Under the pieces are notes generated by a model. That model had not been told where the DNA came from and did no database searches. It worked only from the letters and a program-made list of their open reading frames with translations. The position numbers and the translations under genes are program-made. From NCBI RefSeq assembly GCF_006335145.1, contig NZ_VDMN01000001.1:1674001-1738000 (forward strand): DNA of 64,000 bases, read 5' to 3'. Positions within the stretch are counted from its first letter, which is position 1, and the number at the start of each line of letters is the position of its first letter. The stretch comes from Aliirhizobium smilacinae. Its GTDB lineage: Bacteria; Pseudomonadota; Alphaproteobacteria; Rhizobiales; Rhizobiaceae. This document shows, one piece after another, positions 18,069-28,136 of the stretch.

Positions 18069-18665
18069 ATGCAAGATGCCGCGATCAGACTGAGGGCCAG
18101 GGGCCTTAAATTCCAATCGATTGGACCGATAGACCTGGAAGTCGCGGCAGGACGATGCCTTGCCGTCAGCGGGCCTTCGGGCGCGGGCAAGAGCCTGACG
18201 CTGAAGATGCTGGCCGATCTGGTGCCGCATGAGGGCGACTGTTTCGTCGACGGGGTGGCGGCAGGCTCGATGTCCGGGCCGGGATGGCGGCGGCTGGTTC
18301 GATACGTCTCGTCGGAACCCGGCTGGTGGGCGGCAAGCGTGGCGCAGCATTTTGCCGATGCGAATGGCCAAGCCGAGAACATGCGGCGGCTGTCGCTGGA
18401 TGCCTCGCTGCTGGAAGCGGCGCCCGAGCGGCTTTCGACCGGCGAGCGGCAGCGCATGGCTTTTCTGCGCGCCATCGAGGACCGGCCGAAGGTGCTGCTG
18501 CTCGACGAGCCGACCTCGGCGCTGGATCCGGTCTCGGTCCACGCGCTGGAAGAGATAGTTCGGGAGATGATGCAGGCGGGATGCGCCGTTGTGCTGACCT
18601 CGCATGATCCCGAACAGGTGGAGCGGCTGGCCCATACGGTGATGCAACTGGAGAGCAGACGATGA
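18069..18665 (+). CDS. fetA: FetA-like iron-efflux ABC ATP-binding protein
   Basis: About 198 residues, short for an ABC ATPase but normal for FetA/YbbL. Walker A is GPSGAGKSL, the signature is LSTGERQRMAFLRAI and Walker B is VLLLDEPTSALDPV, with the switch in TSHDPEQ. The ATG at 18,069 is taken; an upstream codon at 18,033 would add 12 residues that do not look like the family. The stop overlaps the fetB start (ATGA at 18,662). FetAB is thought to export iron and increase oxidative-stress resistance. Confidence 0.87.
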   Translation: MQDAAIRLRARGLKFQSIGPIDLEVAAGRCLAVSGPSGAGKSLTLKMLADLVPHEGDCFVDGVAAGSMSGPGWRRLVRYVSSEPGWWAASVAQHFADANGQAENMRRLSLDASLLEAAPERLSTGERQRMAFLRAIEDRPKVLLLDEPTSALDPVSVHALEEIVREMMQAGCAVVLTSHDPEQVERLAHTVMQLESRR

Positions 18666-19465
18666 ACGGCCTGGTTTTCGGCCCCGGAGAGCTGGCGCTT
18701 GCCGCAGCGCTGGTTCTCGTGAATGCCGGGTTTTCGGCGGCATTCAGCCTCGGCATTCATCGTTCTGTGCTGATCGCCGCGGCCCGGATGGTGGCGCAGC
18801 TTCTGCTGGTCGGCCTGGTTCTCGGCTTTATCTTCACCCGTGCCGATCATTGGCTGAGCATCGTGGTGCTGGCAGCGATGCTGGTGGCCGCGACGTTCGA
18901 GGTGGGGTCGCGGCAGCGCAACAAGCTGGCCGGTTTCTGGCATTACGGGCTTTCCGGAATTGCGGTAAGCGGCGGCACGATGCTGGTGGCCGCCTTCGCA
19001 CTGCTGACAGTTTCAGCAAGCGATGACTGGACGGCACCGCGTGTCGTGATCCCGATCTTCGGCATCATTCTGGGATCCGCGATGAGCGCCAGCAGCATTG
19101 CGCTGAACAACATGTTCGAGGGCGTGTCGTCGCAGCGCGCCGCAATCGAGGCGCAGCTTTCGCTTGGCCGCACGCGTGCTCAGGCGATGGCGCCTTTGAT
19201 GCAGCGCGCCATCTATGCCGGCACGCTGCCGGTGCTGAACCAGATGGCGGGTGCCGGCGTGATCACCCTTCCCGGCATCATGAGCGGCCAGATTCTTGCC
19301 GGGGCAAACCCGCTGGTCGCGGCGCAATCACAGATCTTTCTGATGCTGCTTTTGTGCGCCGCCTCGACAGCAAGCGTGGTCACCGCCGTCTGGCTGGCCG
19401 CCAAAAGCCTGAGCGACGACCGCGAGCGGCTGCGGCTCGACCGGTTCCGGGCGAAGAAATCGTAA
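18662..19465 (+). CDS. fetB: FetB-family (UPF0014) ABC permease, probable iron exporter
   Basis: A 267-residue polytopic protein of the FetB/YbbM/ALS3 family. It has the helices AAALVLVNAGFSAAFSLGIHR and ILGSAMSASSIALNNMFEGV, and the cytosolic coupling region QLSLGRTRAQAMAPLMQRAIYAGTLPVLNQMAGAGVITLPG, highly typical of the family. It is translationally coupled to fetA. About 190 bp without a gene follow before the GGDEF-EAL protein. Confidence 0.9.
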   Translation: MNGLVFGPGELALAAALVLVNAGFSAAFSLGIHRSVLIAAARMVAQLLLVGLVLGFIFTRADHWLSIVVLAAMLVAATFEVGSRQRNKLAGFWHYGLSGIAVSGGTMLVAAFALLTVSASDDWTAPRVVIPIFGIILGSAMSASSIALNNMFEGVSSQRAAIEAQLSLGRTRAQAMAPLMQRAIYAGTLPVLNQMAGAGVITLPGIMSGQILAGANPLVAAQSQIFLMLLLCAASTASVVTAVWLAAKSLSDDRERLRLDRFRAKKS

Positions 19466-19655
19466 GCAGGCGGCCGATCTGATCCGCCTCCAACCGACTG
19501 CGCCGTTGCCGGAGCCGGTGGGTGCCGTGCAGCGCCAAACGCCGGCACACAACGCCGGGAGCGGACCGGACAATGCGACCTTTGCCATAAACATCTTATT
19601 TAGAAGATCGTAATATACAGAAGGCATGGGCACAGCAGACTGAACCCAGATCTCT

Positions 19656-21809
19656 ATGCAGTGGGGTTTCATGCCGAAATTGCCTTCTCTCAATCTTCCG
19701 TTTCGAAGCAGTCTCGTCGTTATCGTAACTGCGTTCTTCATGGCCATCGCCGGGATACTGGCGGTTCTGATTGCTATTTCCGTGCGCGACATGACGGGTG
19801 CGGCGACGACGATCGACGATGCGCGCGCATCACATGCGGCAACGGCCGCCATGCGGGCGCTGGAAGCGCATTTGAGCGCAACCGTGCAGGACAACACCGT
19901 CTGGGACGACGGCTACGAACACATTACCTCCGACAGTGCCAAGGATTTTGCCGATTCGACCTGGGGACAGAGCAGCGACGACAATCCGCTTTTCGATGCC
20001 GCGGTGGTGCTGACACCGGAACGCGGCGTTCTGAGCAGTTACAAGAAAGGCCGCGGGTTCGATCCCTTCGCGTATTTCGGTCCTTCCCTCAACGGCATCG
20101 TTTCAAGCGCCGACACATCGGGACGGATGCCGGTCGTCAGCTTCGTGCGAACACCGGACGGGCTGGCGATCATGGCAGCCTGCAACATCCAGCCCTATGA
20201 CAAACAGACTTCCGTCACCGGCCCGTTCCATACGCTGGTACTTGCGCGGTTTCTTTCAACAGAGGCGCTTGCCGATATCGAGCAGACCTTCGATCTGAAC
20301 GATCTGCGGCTGGGCGAGGCACCCGGCGCAGGTCTCCTGAATATTCCGCTTGCCGGCGCGGACGGCACTATCCTCGGCTATCTGCAATGGCCGAGCCGTG
20401 ATCCGGGCACGATGATCTATGATCGCGCTCGCGGCTATCTGTTGACTGCGGCTTTCATTCTTTTCGCCTTTTTGCTGGCGGTGCTGGTGACGGGCATCTT
20501 TTCCACCCGGATGCTGCAACGATCCGCCGACCGCGCCCGCCACCGCGCCACCCACGATGCGCTGAGCGGCCTGTTGAACCGCGCCGGCATTCTGGAACGG
20601 CTCGACCAAGCCATTGCCGGCGGCAAAGCCGGGCTGGTGCTGCATCTCATCGATCTCGACGGGTTCAAGGGTGTCAACGACGCCTGGGGCCATGCCGTGG
20701 GCGACGAGCTGATCAAGCTGGTGGCCGAGCGGGTGAAAAGCCGGCTTCCCGCCGATGCGCTGTTTGCCCGGCTTGGCGGCGACGAATTTGCGGTGGCGAC
20801 CGATGCCGGCAGGAAGGGCGGCAGTGCCAAACGACCAACCCTTGCCCAATCTATCGTCGACTGTCTGTCCGAACCGTTCATGATCGGCGGGCGCACGATC
20901 GAGATCGGCGGCAGTATCGGCACGGTGACCGCGACCGAGGACGTGACCGATGCGCTGGAACTGCTCCGGCGCGCCGACATGGCGCTCTACACCGCCAAGG
21001 AAGGCGGCCGCGGGCGGGCGATCGATTTTACCGCCGATCTCGACCGCGACCGGCTGAATGCCGCGGAACTGGAAAACAGGCTGCGGCAGGCGCTGGAAAA
21101 ACAGGATATCCATGTTGCCTACCAGCCGCTTTTCGATGCCAAGGGCGGGCGGGTATGCGGGGTGGAGGCGCTGGCGCAATGGAGCCCGGAGACCGGGCGG
21201 ATCAGCCCGGAAATCTTCATCACCATCGCCGAACGCTCCGGCCTGATCGACCAGCTGGGTATGCAGGTCCTGAAAGTTTCGATCGACCAGGCCAAGCAAT
21301 GGAGCGGGCTGCAGCTTTCGGTGAACGTGTCGCCGATCCAATTGCGCAATCCGAATTTTCCGGCCGATGTGATCGCACTTCTCGACCAGACGGGGTTCGA
21401 TCCGCGCCGGCTGACGCTGGAGATTACCGAGGGCGTGCTGATGTCCAATCCGGAACAGGCGCGCCGCGCGATCGAGATGCTGCGCAATGCCGGGGTGAAA
21501 TTCGCGCTCGACGATTTCGGCTGCGGTTATGCCAGTATCGGGGCGTTGCGCACCTTCGGCTTCGACCGGATGAAGATCGACCGGTCGCTGGTGAGCGGGC
21601 TCAACAATCGCGAGGGATCGGAAGTGCTGACGGCAACGATTTCGCTAGCGCGGGCGCTCAACATTCCGGTGACGGCCGAGGGCATCGAGACGCAGGAACA
21701 GGCGGATGCGCTGACGATTTCGGGATGCGACCAGCTGCAGGGCTTTTTGCTCGGGCGGCCGATGGCGGGAAGCGCGATCACGGCATTGCTGCGGTCGAGT
21801 GCGGCGTGA
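19656..21809 (+). CDS. Membrane CHASE4-GGDEF-EAL cyclic-di-GMP enzyme
   Basis: About 717 residues. TM1 covers VVIVTAFFMAIAGILAVLIAI, followed by a periplasmic CHASE4-type domain (NTVWDDGYEHI) and TM2 (LLTAAFILFAFLLAVLVTGIF, about 265-285). The GGDEF domain has an intact LGGDEF (about 372). The EAL domain keeps GVEALAQW and the LDDFGCGYASI and DRMKIDRSLV metal/substrate motifs. Both synthase and phosphodiesterase sites look intact, so net direction cannot be predicted. A start at 19,671 (MPKLPS), with GGGG just upstream, is equally possible. Confidence 0.92.
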   Translation: MQWGFMPKLPSLNLPFRSSLVVIVTAFFMAIAGILAVLIAISVRDMTGAATTIDDARASHAATAAMRALEAHLSATVQDNTVWDDGYEHITSDSAKDFADSTWGQSSDDNPLFDAAVVLTPERGVLSSYKKGRGFDPFAYFGPSLNGIVSSADTSGRMPVVSFVRTPDGLAIMAACNIQPYDKQTSVTGPFHTLVLARFLSTEALADIEQTFDLNDLRLGEAPGAGLLNIPLAGADGTILGYLQWPSRDPGTMIYDRARGYLLTAAFILFAFLLAVLVTGIFSTRMLQRSADRARHRATHDALSGLLNRAGILERLDQAIAGGKAGLVLHLIDLDGFKGVNDAWGHAVGDELIKLVAERVKSRLPADALFARLGGDEFAVATDAGRKGGSAKRPTLAQSIVDCLSEPFMIGGRTIEIGGSIGTVTATEDVTDALELLRRADMALYTAKEGGRGRAIDFTADLDRDRLNAAELENRLRQALEKQDIHVAYQPLFDAKGGRVCGVEALAQWSPETGRISPEIFITIAERSGLIDQLGMQVLKVSIDQAKQWSGLQLSVNVSPIQLRNPNFPADVIALLDQTGFDPRRLTLEITEGVLMSNPEQARRAIEMLRNAGVKFALDDFGCGYASIGALRTFGFDRMKIDRSLVSGLNNREGSEVLTATISLARALNIPVTAEGIETQEQADALTISGCDQLQGFLLGRPMAGSAITALLRSSAA

Positions 21810-21836
21810 CGAGGATAGGCGGCGGCGGTTGAGGTT

Positions 21837-21896
21837 TGCCCCTCATCCGCCGGCCAGCACCTTCTCCCCGCGGGCGGGGAGAAGGACGGGTGGGGC
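21837..21896. repeat. Short RIME-like palindromic repeat
   Basis: CCTTCTCCCCGC (21860-21871) and GCGGGGAGAAGG (21874-21885) form a 12-bp stem, flanked by CCCCTCATCCGCC and GGGTGGGG ends. This is the common rhizobial intergenic palindrome. It lies between convergent genes and may act as a bidirectional terminator. Confidence 0.8.
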
Positions 21897-21902
21897 GATG
21901 GC

Positions 21903-24119
21903 TTATGCTGCCGCCTTGGCCTTTTCGTAAGGGTTAAAGCGGCTGTAGAAGGTGTCGCCCTTGGCCGCCATATCCTTCAGCAGCGCTGTCGGGGCAAAAT
22001 GATCGCCGTATTGACGGCTCAGTTTTTCCGCCAGTTCCACGAAGGTTTTCACGCCCATACCGTCGATATAGCTGAGCGTGCCCCCCGTATATGGGGCGAA
22101 ACCGAAACCGAGGATGGAGCCGACATCGGCTTCACGCGGGTCGGTGACGATGCCTTCCTCGACGGTGCGGGCGGCTTCCAGCGCGATGGTCACGAGGAAG
22201 CGCTGTTTCAGCGTGTTGACGTCGGTTTCGGAGGCCGGTTTCTGCGGGTAGAGGTCCTTGAGGCCGGGCCAGAGGGATTTTTTCGCCGGCTTCGGCGGGT
22301 AGTCGTAAAAGCCCTGGCCATTCTTGCGGCCGCGGCGGTCTAACTCGTTGACCATCTTGTCGATCAGCGCCATGTGGCCGGGCTTGACCGAGGCCGCGCC
22401 CAGATCGGCAATCGAGGCCTTCATGATCTTCTGGGACAGATCGACGGCGACTTCGTCATTCAATGACAGCGGGCCGACCGGCATGCCGGCCATCTTGGCG
22501 GCGTTCTCGATCATCGCGGCCGGCACGCCTTCGGCCAGCATGTCATAGGCCTCGTTGATATACCGGAAGACACAGCGGTTGACGAAGAAACCGCGCGTAT
22601 CGTTGACGACGATCGGGGTCTTCCTGATTTTCGCGACGAAATCCAGGGCCATGGCCAACGCCCTGTCGCCGGTTTTTTCACCGAGGATGACTTCGGTGAG
22701 CATCATCTTTTCGACCGGCGAGAAGAAATGCACGCCGACGAACTGGTCCGGGCGTCTGGAATTTTCCGCAAGGCCGGAGATCGGCAGGGTGGAGGTGTTG
22801 GAGGCGAAAATGGTGGTGGCCGGAATGACGGCCTCGACCTGTTCGATCACCGCCTTCTTCACCGCACGGTCCTCGAACACGGCTTCGATGACGAGGTCGG
22901 CATCCGACAGGGTGGAATAATCCGACGTCGGGGTGACGAGCGACAGCAGCTTTTCGCCCTCTTCCTTGGTCAGACGGCCCTTGGCGATGCTATCGGCTAC
23001 CAGCTTTTCGGAGACGGACTTGCCCTTATTCGCGGATTCCTGGGTCTGGTCGATGAGGACAACCGGAATGCCGGCAGCGGCCGTGACATAGGCGATCGAG
23101 GCGCCCATGAAGCCCGCGCCGACAATACCGACCTTGTTGAACTCGCTCTTTGCAACACCGGCCGGGCGACGGGCGCCCTTGCCCAGTTCCTGCATCGAAA
23201 TGAACAGCGAGCGGATCATCGAGAAGGCTTCGGTGGTCTGCAGAACCTGCGTGAAATAACGCTGCTCGACCTTGAGCGCCGTATCGAAAGGAAGCTGCAG
23301 GCCTTCATAGACGCATTTCAGAATGGCAAGCGCGCCCGGATAATTGCCGGCTGTCTCGCGGCGCAGGATGGCGGGGGCAGCCGGGAAAAGCTGAGCGGCC
23401 GCCGGGGTCCAGACACCACCGCCGGGGGCCTTGAAGCCTCTCTCATCCCAGGGGGCGACGGGTTTGAGGCCATCCCTGATCATCTGTTTAGCCGCGGTGA
23501 CAAGCTGATCCTGCTCGACCACCTGGTGGATAAGGCCCATGGCCTTGGCGCGTTGCGGGGTGAGCGACTGGCCGGTCGTCATCATCTGCAGGGCGGACTG
23601 GGCATCGGTGAGGCGCGACACACGCTGTGTGCCGCCGGCACCCGGAAAGATGCCGACCTTGACCTCGGGAAGCGCCAGTTTGACCGACTTGGAATTGGAT
23701 GCGACACGGCCGTGGCAGGCGAGCGACAGTTCGAAAGCGCCGCCCATGCAGGTGCCGTTGATGGCCGAGACCCAGGGCTTGCCATTGGTTTCGATGGCGC
23801 GGAACAGCCATGTCATGCGGCCGGCGACATCGAAGAGTTTTTGCGCGGCAGCGGCCGGGTCTTTCTCGCGTTCATCGGCCAGCATGGAGAACATGCCGCG
23901 GATCATGGTGAGATCGGCGCCGCCGGAGAAGGATGATTTGCCGGAGGTGAAAACCACGCCCTTAATGGCGGCATCCTCGACGGTCTGTTTGAGGATCGTC
24001 TCGAGTTCGTCCATCACCTCTTGCGTGAAGACGTTCATCGACTTGCCGGGCATGTCCCAGGTAACGAGTGCCATGCCGTCCGCGTCGGTCTCGATGGTGA
24101 AATTGGTGTAGGTGCTCAT
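21903..24119 (-). CDS. fadJ: Fatty-acid oxidation bifunctional protein: enoyl-CoA hydratase / 3-hydroxyacyl-CoA dehydrogenase
   Basis: A 738-residue trifunctional-enzyme alpha-type protein. The N-terminal crotonase domain (1-190) shows SGKSSFSGGADL and INGTCMGGAFELSLACH, with the SKSVKLALPEVKVGIFPGAGG segment carrying the glutamates. The NAD-binding domain starts near 330 with VGIVGAGFMGASIAYV, and the C-terminal domain contains GFFVNRCVFRYINEAYDMLAEGV and FGFAPYTGGTLSYIDGMG. It performs the second and third steps of beta-oxidation. It is the last gene of the fadE-fadA-fadJ run, separated from fadA by repeat copy B. FadB and FadJ cannot be told apart with certainty. Confidence 0.93.
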   Translation of the reverse strand: MSTYTNFTIETDADGMALVTWDMPGKSMNVFTQEVMDELETILKQTVEDAAIKGVVFTSGKSSFSGGADLTMIRGMFSMLADEREKDPAAAAQKLFDVAGRMTWLFRAIETNGKPWVSAINGTCMGGAFELSLACHGRVASNSKSVKLALPEVKVGIFPGAGGTQRVSRLTDAQSALQMMTTGQSLTPQRAKAMGLIHQVVEQDQLVTAAKQMIRDGLKPVAPWDERGFKAPGGGVWTPAAAQLFPAAPAILRRETAGNYPGALAILKCVYEGLQLPFDTALKVEQRYFTQVLQTTEAFSMIRSLFISMQELGKGARRPAGVAKSEFNKVGIVGAGFMGASIAYVTAAAGIPVVLIDQTQESANKGKSVSEKLVADSIAKGRLTKEEGEKLLSLVTPTSDYSTLSDADLVIEAVFEDRAVKKAVIEQVEAVIPATTIFASNTSTLPISGLAENSRRPDQFVGVHFFSPVEKMMLTEVILGEKTGDRALAMALDFVAKIRKTPIVVNDTRGFFVNRCVFRYINEAYDMLAEGVPAAMIENAAKMAGMPVGPLSLNDEVAVDLSQKIMKASIADLGAASVKPGHMALIDKMVNELDRRGRKNGQGFYDYPPKPAKKSLWPGLKDLYPQKPASETDVNTLKQRFLVTIALEAARTVEEGIVTDPREADVGSILGFGFAPYTGGTLSYIDGMGVKTFVELAEKLSRQYGDHFAPTALLKDMAAKGDTFYSRFNPYEKAKAAA

Positions 24120-24170
24120 GATGGGATTTCCTCTTCCCTGAAATCTTCGTGTGCAGCATGGACGCCGGCT

Positions 24171-24352
24171 GATCCCCTCACTTGCGATTTCTGAAACTTA
24201 GCTGCGCTAAGACTTCGAAATCGCTTTCTCTCCCACAAGGGGGAGAGATGCCGGAGAGGCTTGCTCGGCGCTCCACCTCTCCCCTTGTGGGAGAGGTTAC
24301 AAAATCAAGATCTTAGCGTCAGCTAAGTCTCAGATTTTGTTGGTGAGGGGAT
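24171..24352 (+). repeat. Long palindromic intergenic repeat, copy B
   Basis: About 182 bp with terminal inverted ends GATCCCCTCA / TGAGGGGATC. Internal CTCTCCCACAAGG and CCTTGTGGGAGAG arms can pair into a long stem. It lies between fadA and fadJ, so it should be transcribed within the operon. It is nearly the same as copy C but in opposite orientation. Confidence 0.9.
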
Positions 24353-24370
24353 CACTTCCCCCTCACCCCA

Positions 24371-25579
24371 TCAAACCCGCTCTATGACCGTCGCCGTGCC
24401 CATGCCGGCGCCGATGCAGAGCGTGACCAATGCAGTGTTGAGATCCCGCCGCTCCAGCTCGTCCAACACTGTGCCCAGGATCATCGCGCCGGTGGCGCCG
24501 AGTGGATGGCCCATGGCAATTGCCCCGCCGTTGACGTTGATGATGTCGTGGCTGATGTCGAAAGCCTGCATGTAGCGCAGCACGACGGCGGCAAAAGCTT
24601 CGTTGAGTTCGAACAGGTCGATATCCGCAATCGTCATGCCGGTACGGGCGAGCAGCTTTTCGGTGACATCGACCGGGCCGGTCAGCATCAAGGCCGGGTC
24701 GGAGCCGATATTGGCGAAGGCGCGGATACGGGCGCGCGGCTTGATGCCCATGGATTGGCCACCGGCTTTCGAGCCAATCAGCACGGCCGCAGCGCCATCA
24801 ACGATGCCCGACGAATTGCCGGCATGGTGGACGTAATTGATCTTTTCGATTTCCGGATGGGCCTGAATGCCAACGGCTTCGAAACCGCCCATTTCGCCCG
24901 GCATCTGGAAGGAGGCGTTGAGCGAGGCCAGCGCCTGCATGTCGGTGCCGGGGCGCATGTGCTCGTCACGGTCGAGAAGGATCAGGCCGTTCTGGTCCTT
25001 TACCGGGATGACCGAATTCTTGAAATAACCGGCATTCCAGGCCTTTGCGGCGCGCTTCTGGCTTTCGACCGCATAGGCATCGACGTCATCGCGGGAGAAA
25101 CCGTATTTGGTGGCGATCAGATCGGCGGAAACGCCCTGCGGCATGAAGAAAGCGGGGAAATTGACGGAGGGGTCCATGTACCAGGCACCGCCGGACATGC
25201 CCATGCCGACACGCGACATCGATTCGATACCGCCGGCGATGACGATGTCGTCGGACCCGGCCGCGATCTTGCCGGCGCCGAAATTGATGGCGTCGAGGCC
25301 CGAGGCGCAGAAACGGGAGATCTGCATGCCGGGGGCTTTTGTCGAATAACCGGCCTCGAAGGCCGCCGCCTTGGGGATGACGGCGCCACTGTCCATCACC
25401 GGATCGACGCAGCCCATGATGATGTCGTCGACCGTCGAGGTGTCGAGGCCATTGCGGTCGCGGATGGCTTCCAGCGTTTTTGCGGCAAGGCGGACGGAGG
25501 GCACCTCATGCAGGCTACCATCCTTCTTGCCGCGACCGCGCGGCGTGCGCACATGGTCGTAAATGAAGACTTCGGTCAT
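24371..25579 (-). CDS. fadA: Acetyl-CoA C-acyltransferase (thiolase)
   Basis: A 402-residue thiolase. The acyl-enzyme cysteine is in [12 protein letters not shown] (about residue 90), the GHPLG histidine motif in [15 protein letters not shown], and the C-terminal cysteine in [15 protein letters not shown]. It cleaves 3-ketoacyl-CoA, the final step of each beta-oxidation round, as beta partner of the FadJ-type protein downstream. The ATG at 25,579 is normal for the family. The gene is bracketed by repeats B and C in opposite orientation. Confidence 0.94.
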   Translation of the reverse strand: MTEVFIYDHVRTPRGRGKKDGSLHEVPSVRLAAKTLEAIRDRNGLDTSTVDDIIMGCVDPVMDSGAVIPKAAAFEAGYSTKAPGMQISRFCASGLDAINFGAGKIAAGSDDIVIAGGIESMSRVGMGMSGGAWYMDPSVNFPAFFMPQGVSADLIATKYGFSRDDVDAYAVESQKRAAKAWNAGYFKNSVIPVKDQNGLILLDRDEHMRPGTDMQALASLNASFQMPGEMGGFEAVGIQAHPEIEKINYVHHAGNSSGIVDGAAAVLIGSKAGGQSMGIKPRARIRAFANIGSDPALMLTGPVDVTEKLLARTGMTIADIDLFELNEAFAAVVLRYMQAFDISHDIINVNGGAIAMGHPLGATGAMILGTVLDELERRDLNTALVTLCIGAGMGTATVIERV

Positions 25580-25681
25580 GGTGTCATCTCTCCCGTGTCA
25601 TGTCGTGGGGCACATATCGCGCCCTCGAATTCCCGTTGGCCGGATTTCGGCCTGTCGTTTCGGCTAAGCCGAGCGCGTCTC

Positions 25682-25863
25682 ATCCCCTCACCAACAAAAT
25701 CTAAGACTTAGCCTTCGGCTAAGATCTTGATTTTGTAACCTCTCCCACAAGGGGAGAGGTAGGCTGTCGAGCAAGCCTCCCCGGCATCTCTCCCCTTGTG
25801 GGAGAGAAAGCGATTTCAACATCTTAGCTTCAGCTAAGTGTTAGAAATCGCAAGTGAAGGGAT
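25682..25863 (-). repeat. Long palindromic intergenic repeat, copy C (inverted relative to A and B)
   Basis: About 182 bp between fadE and fadA. Its sequence is the reverse complement of copy B apart from scattered changes and a variable centre. The ACTTAGCC-TTC-GGCTAAG hairpin is intact. It fills most of the 300-bp gap upstream of fadA. Confidence 0.9.
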
Positions 25864-25880
25864 CGCGCGTCCCGCACTCC

Positions 25881-27674
<1,794 letters not shown>

Positions 27675-27796
27675 CGATGAGCATCCTCCCTGTCATCTTC
27701 AGCAGCAGCACCACTCCTTCTGCGCTGCGATTTTCCGAAATCGTTTCCGATTGCGGGCCGATGCGCTGGCACTGCGAACTCTTGCATTCGTCATTT

Positions 27797-27822
27797 AATT
27801 GACGTGCGCGTAAACGTCAATT
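27797..27822. promoter_or_regulatory. Palindromic operator upstream of fadE
   Basis: AATTGACGT (27797-27805) and ACGTCAATT (27814-27822) are perfect 9-bp arms around an 8-base spacer. The TTGACGTTTACG reading on the minus strand resembles the ACGT-containing operators of LiuR/MerR-type regulators of fatty-acid and branched-chain catabolism. No regulator gene is adjacent. Confidence 0.55.
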
Positions 27823-27937
27823 GGTACTCACGTGCAATTTATGCAGCTCAGGGCCGGAACATAGGGCGGGTGGATGTGAAGTCAGCCGGGCCGATCTGTA
27901 TTAGAATGTTATGAAATAGTTAAAATCTGCAGTCGGC

Positions 27938-27953
27938 TTAACGGGTTGTTTAC
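27938..27953 (+). promoter_or_regulatory. CtrA-like box upstream of podJ
   Basis: TTAA-N7-TTTAC, one base off the TTAA-N7-TTAAC consensus of the cell-cycle regulator CtrA. It lies about 185 bp upstream of the chosen podJ start. A GANTC methylation site (GAGTC) lies near 28,098. The 27,675-28,136 region otherwise holds no gene. Confidence 0.4.
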
Positions 27954-28136
27954 CATGTTTTCGCACATAGTAGGCGATCTGACGATGCGAAGCGTTTATT
28001 CGAAAACGGCTCGAACCGTCACAATGGCAAGCCTTGCGTAAGGTTACTCTAATATTCGGACTTACTTATGGAGGAATACCTCCGGGGGGAAGTTCAGAGT
28101 CGTACCGGCAGGATCAACGTCGAAGCGAGCGAGTAC

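Noticed and set aside
20256..21341. 361-residue minus-strand open frame
   Set aside because: It is antisense to the GGDEF-EAL gene, whose motifs are intact on the plus strand.
25682..25863. CRISPR array or IS ends flanking fadA
   Set aside because: Only two copies in inverted orientation with no spacers, no transposase and no target duplication. The third copy at 17,768 shows a dispersed intergenic repeat.
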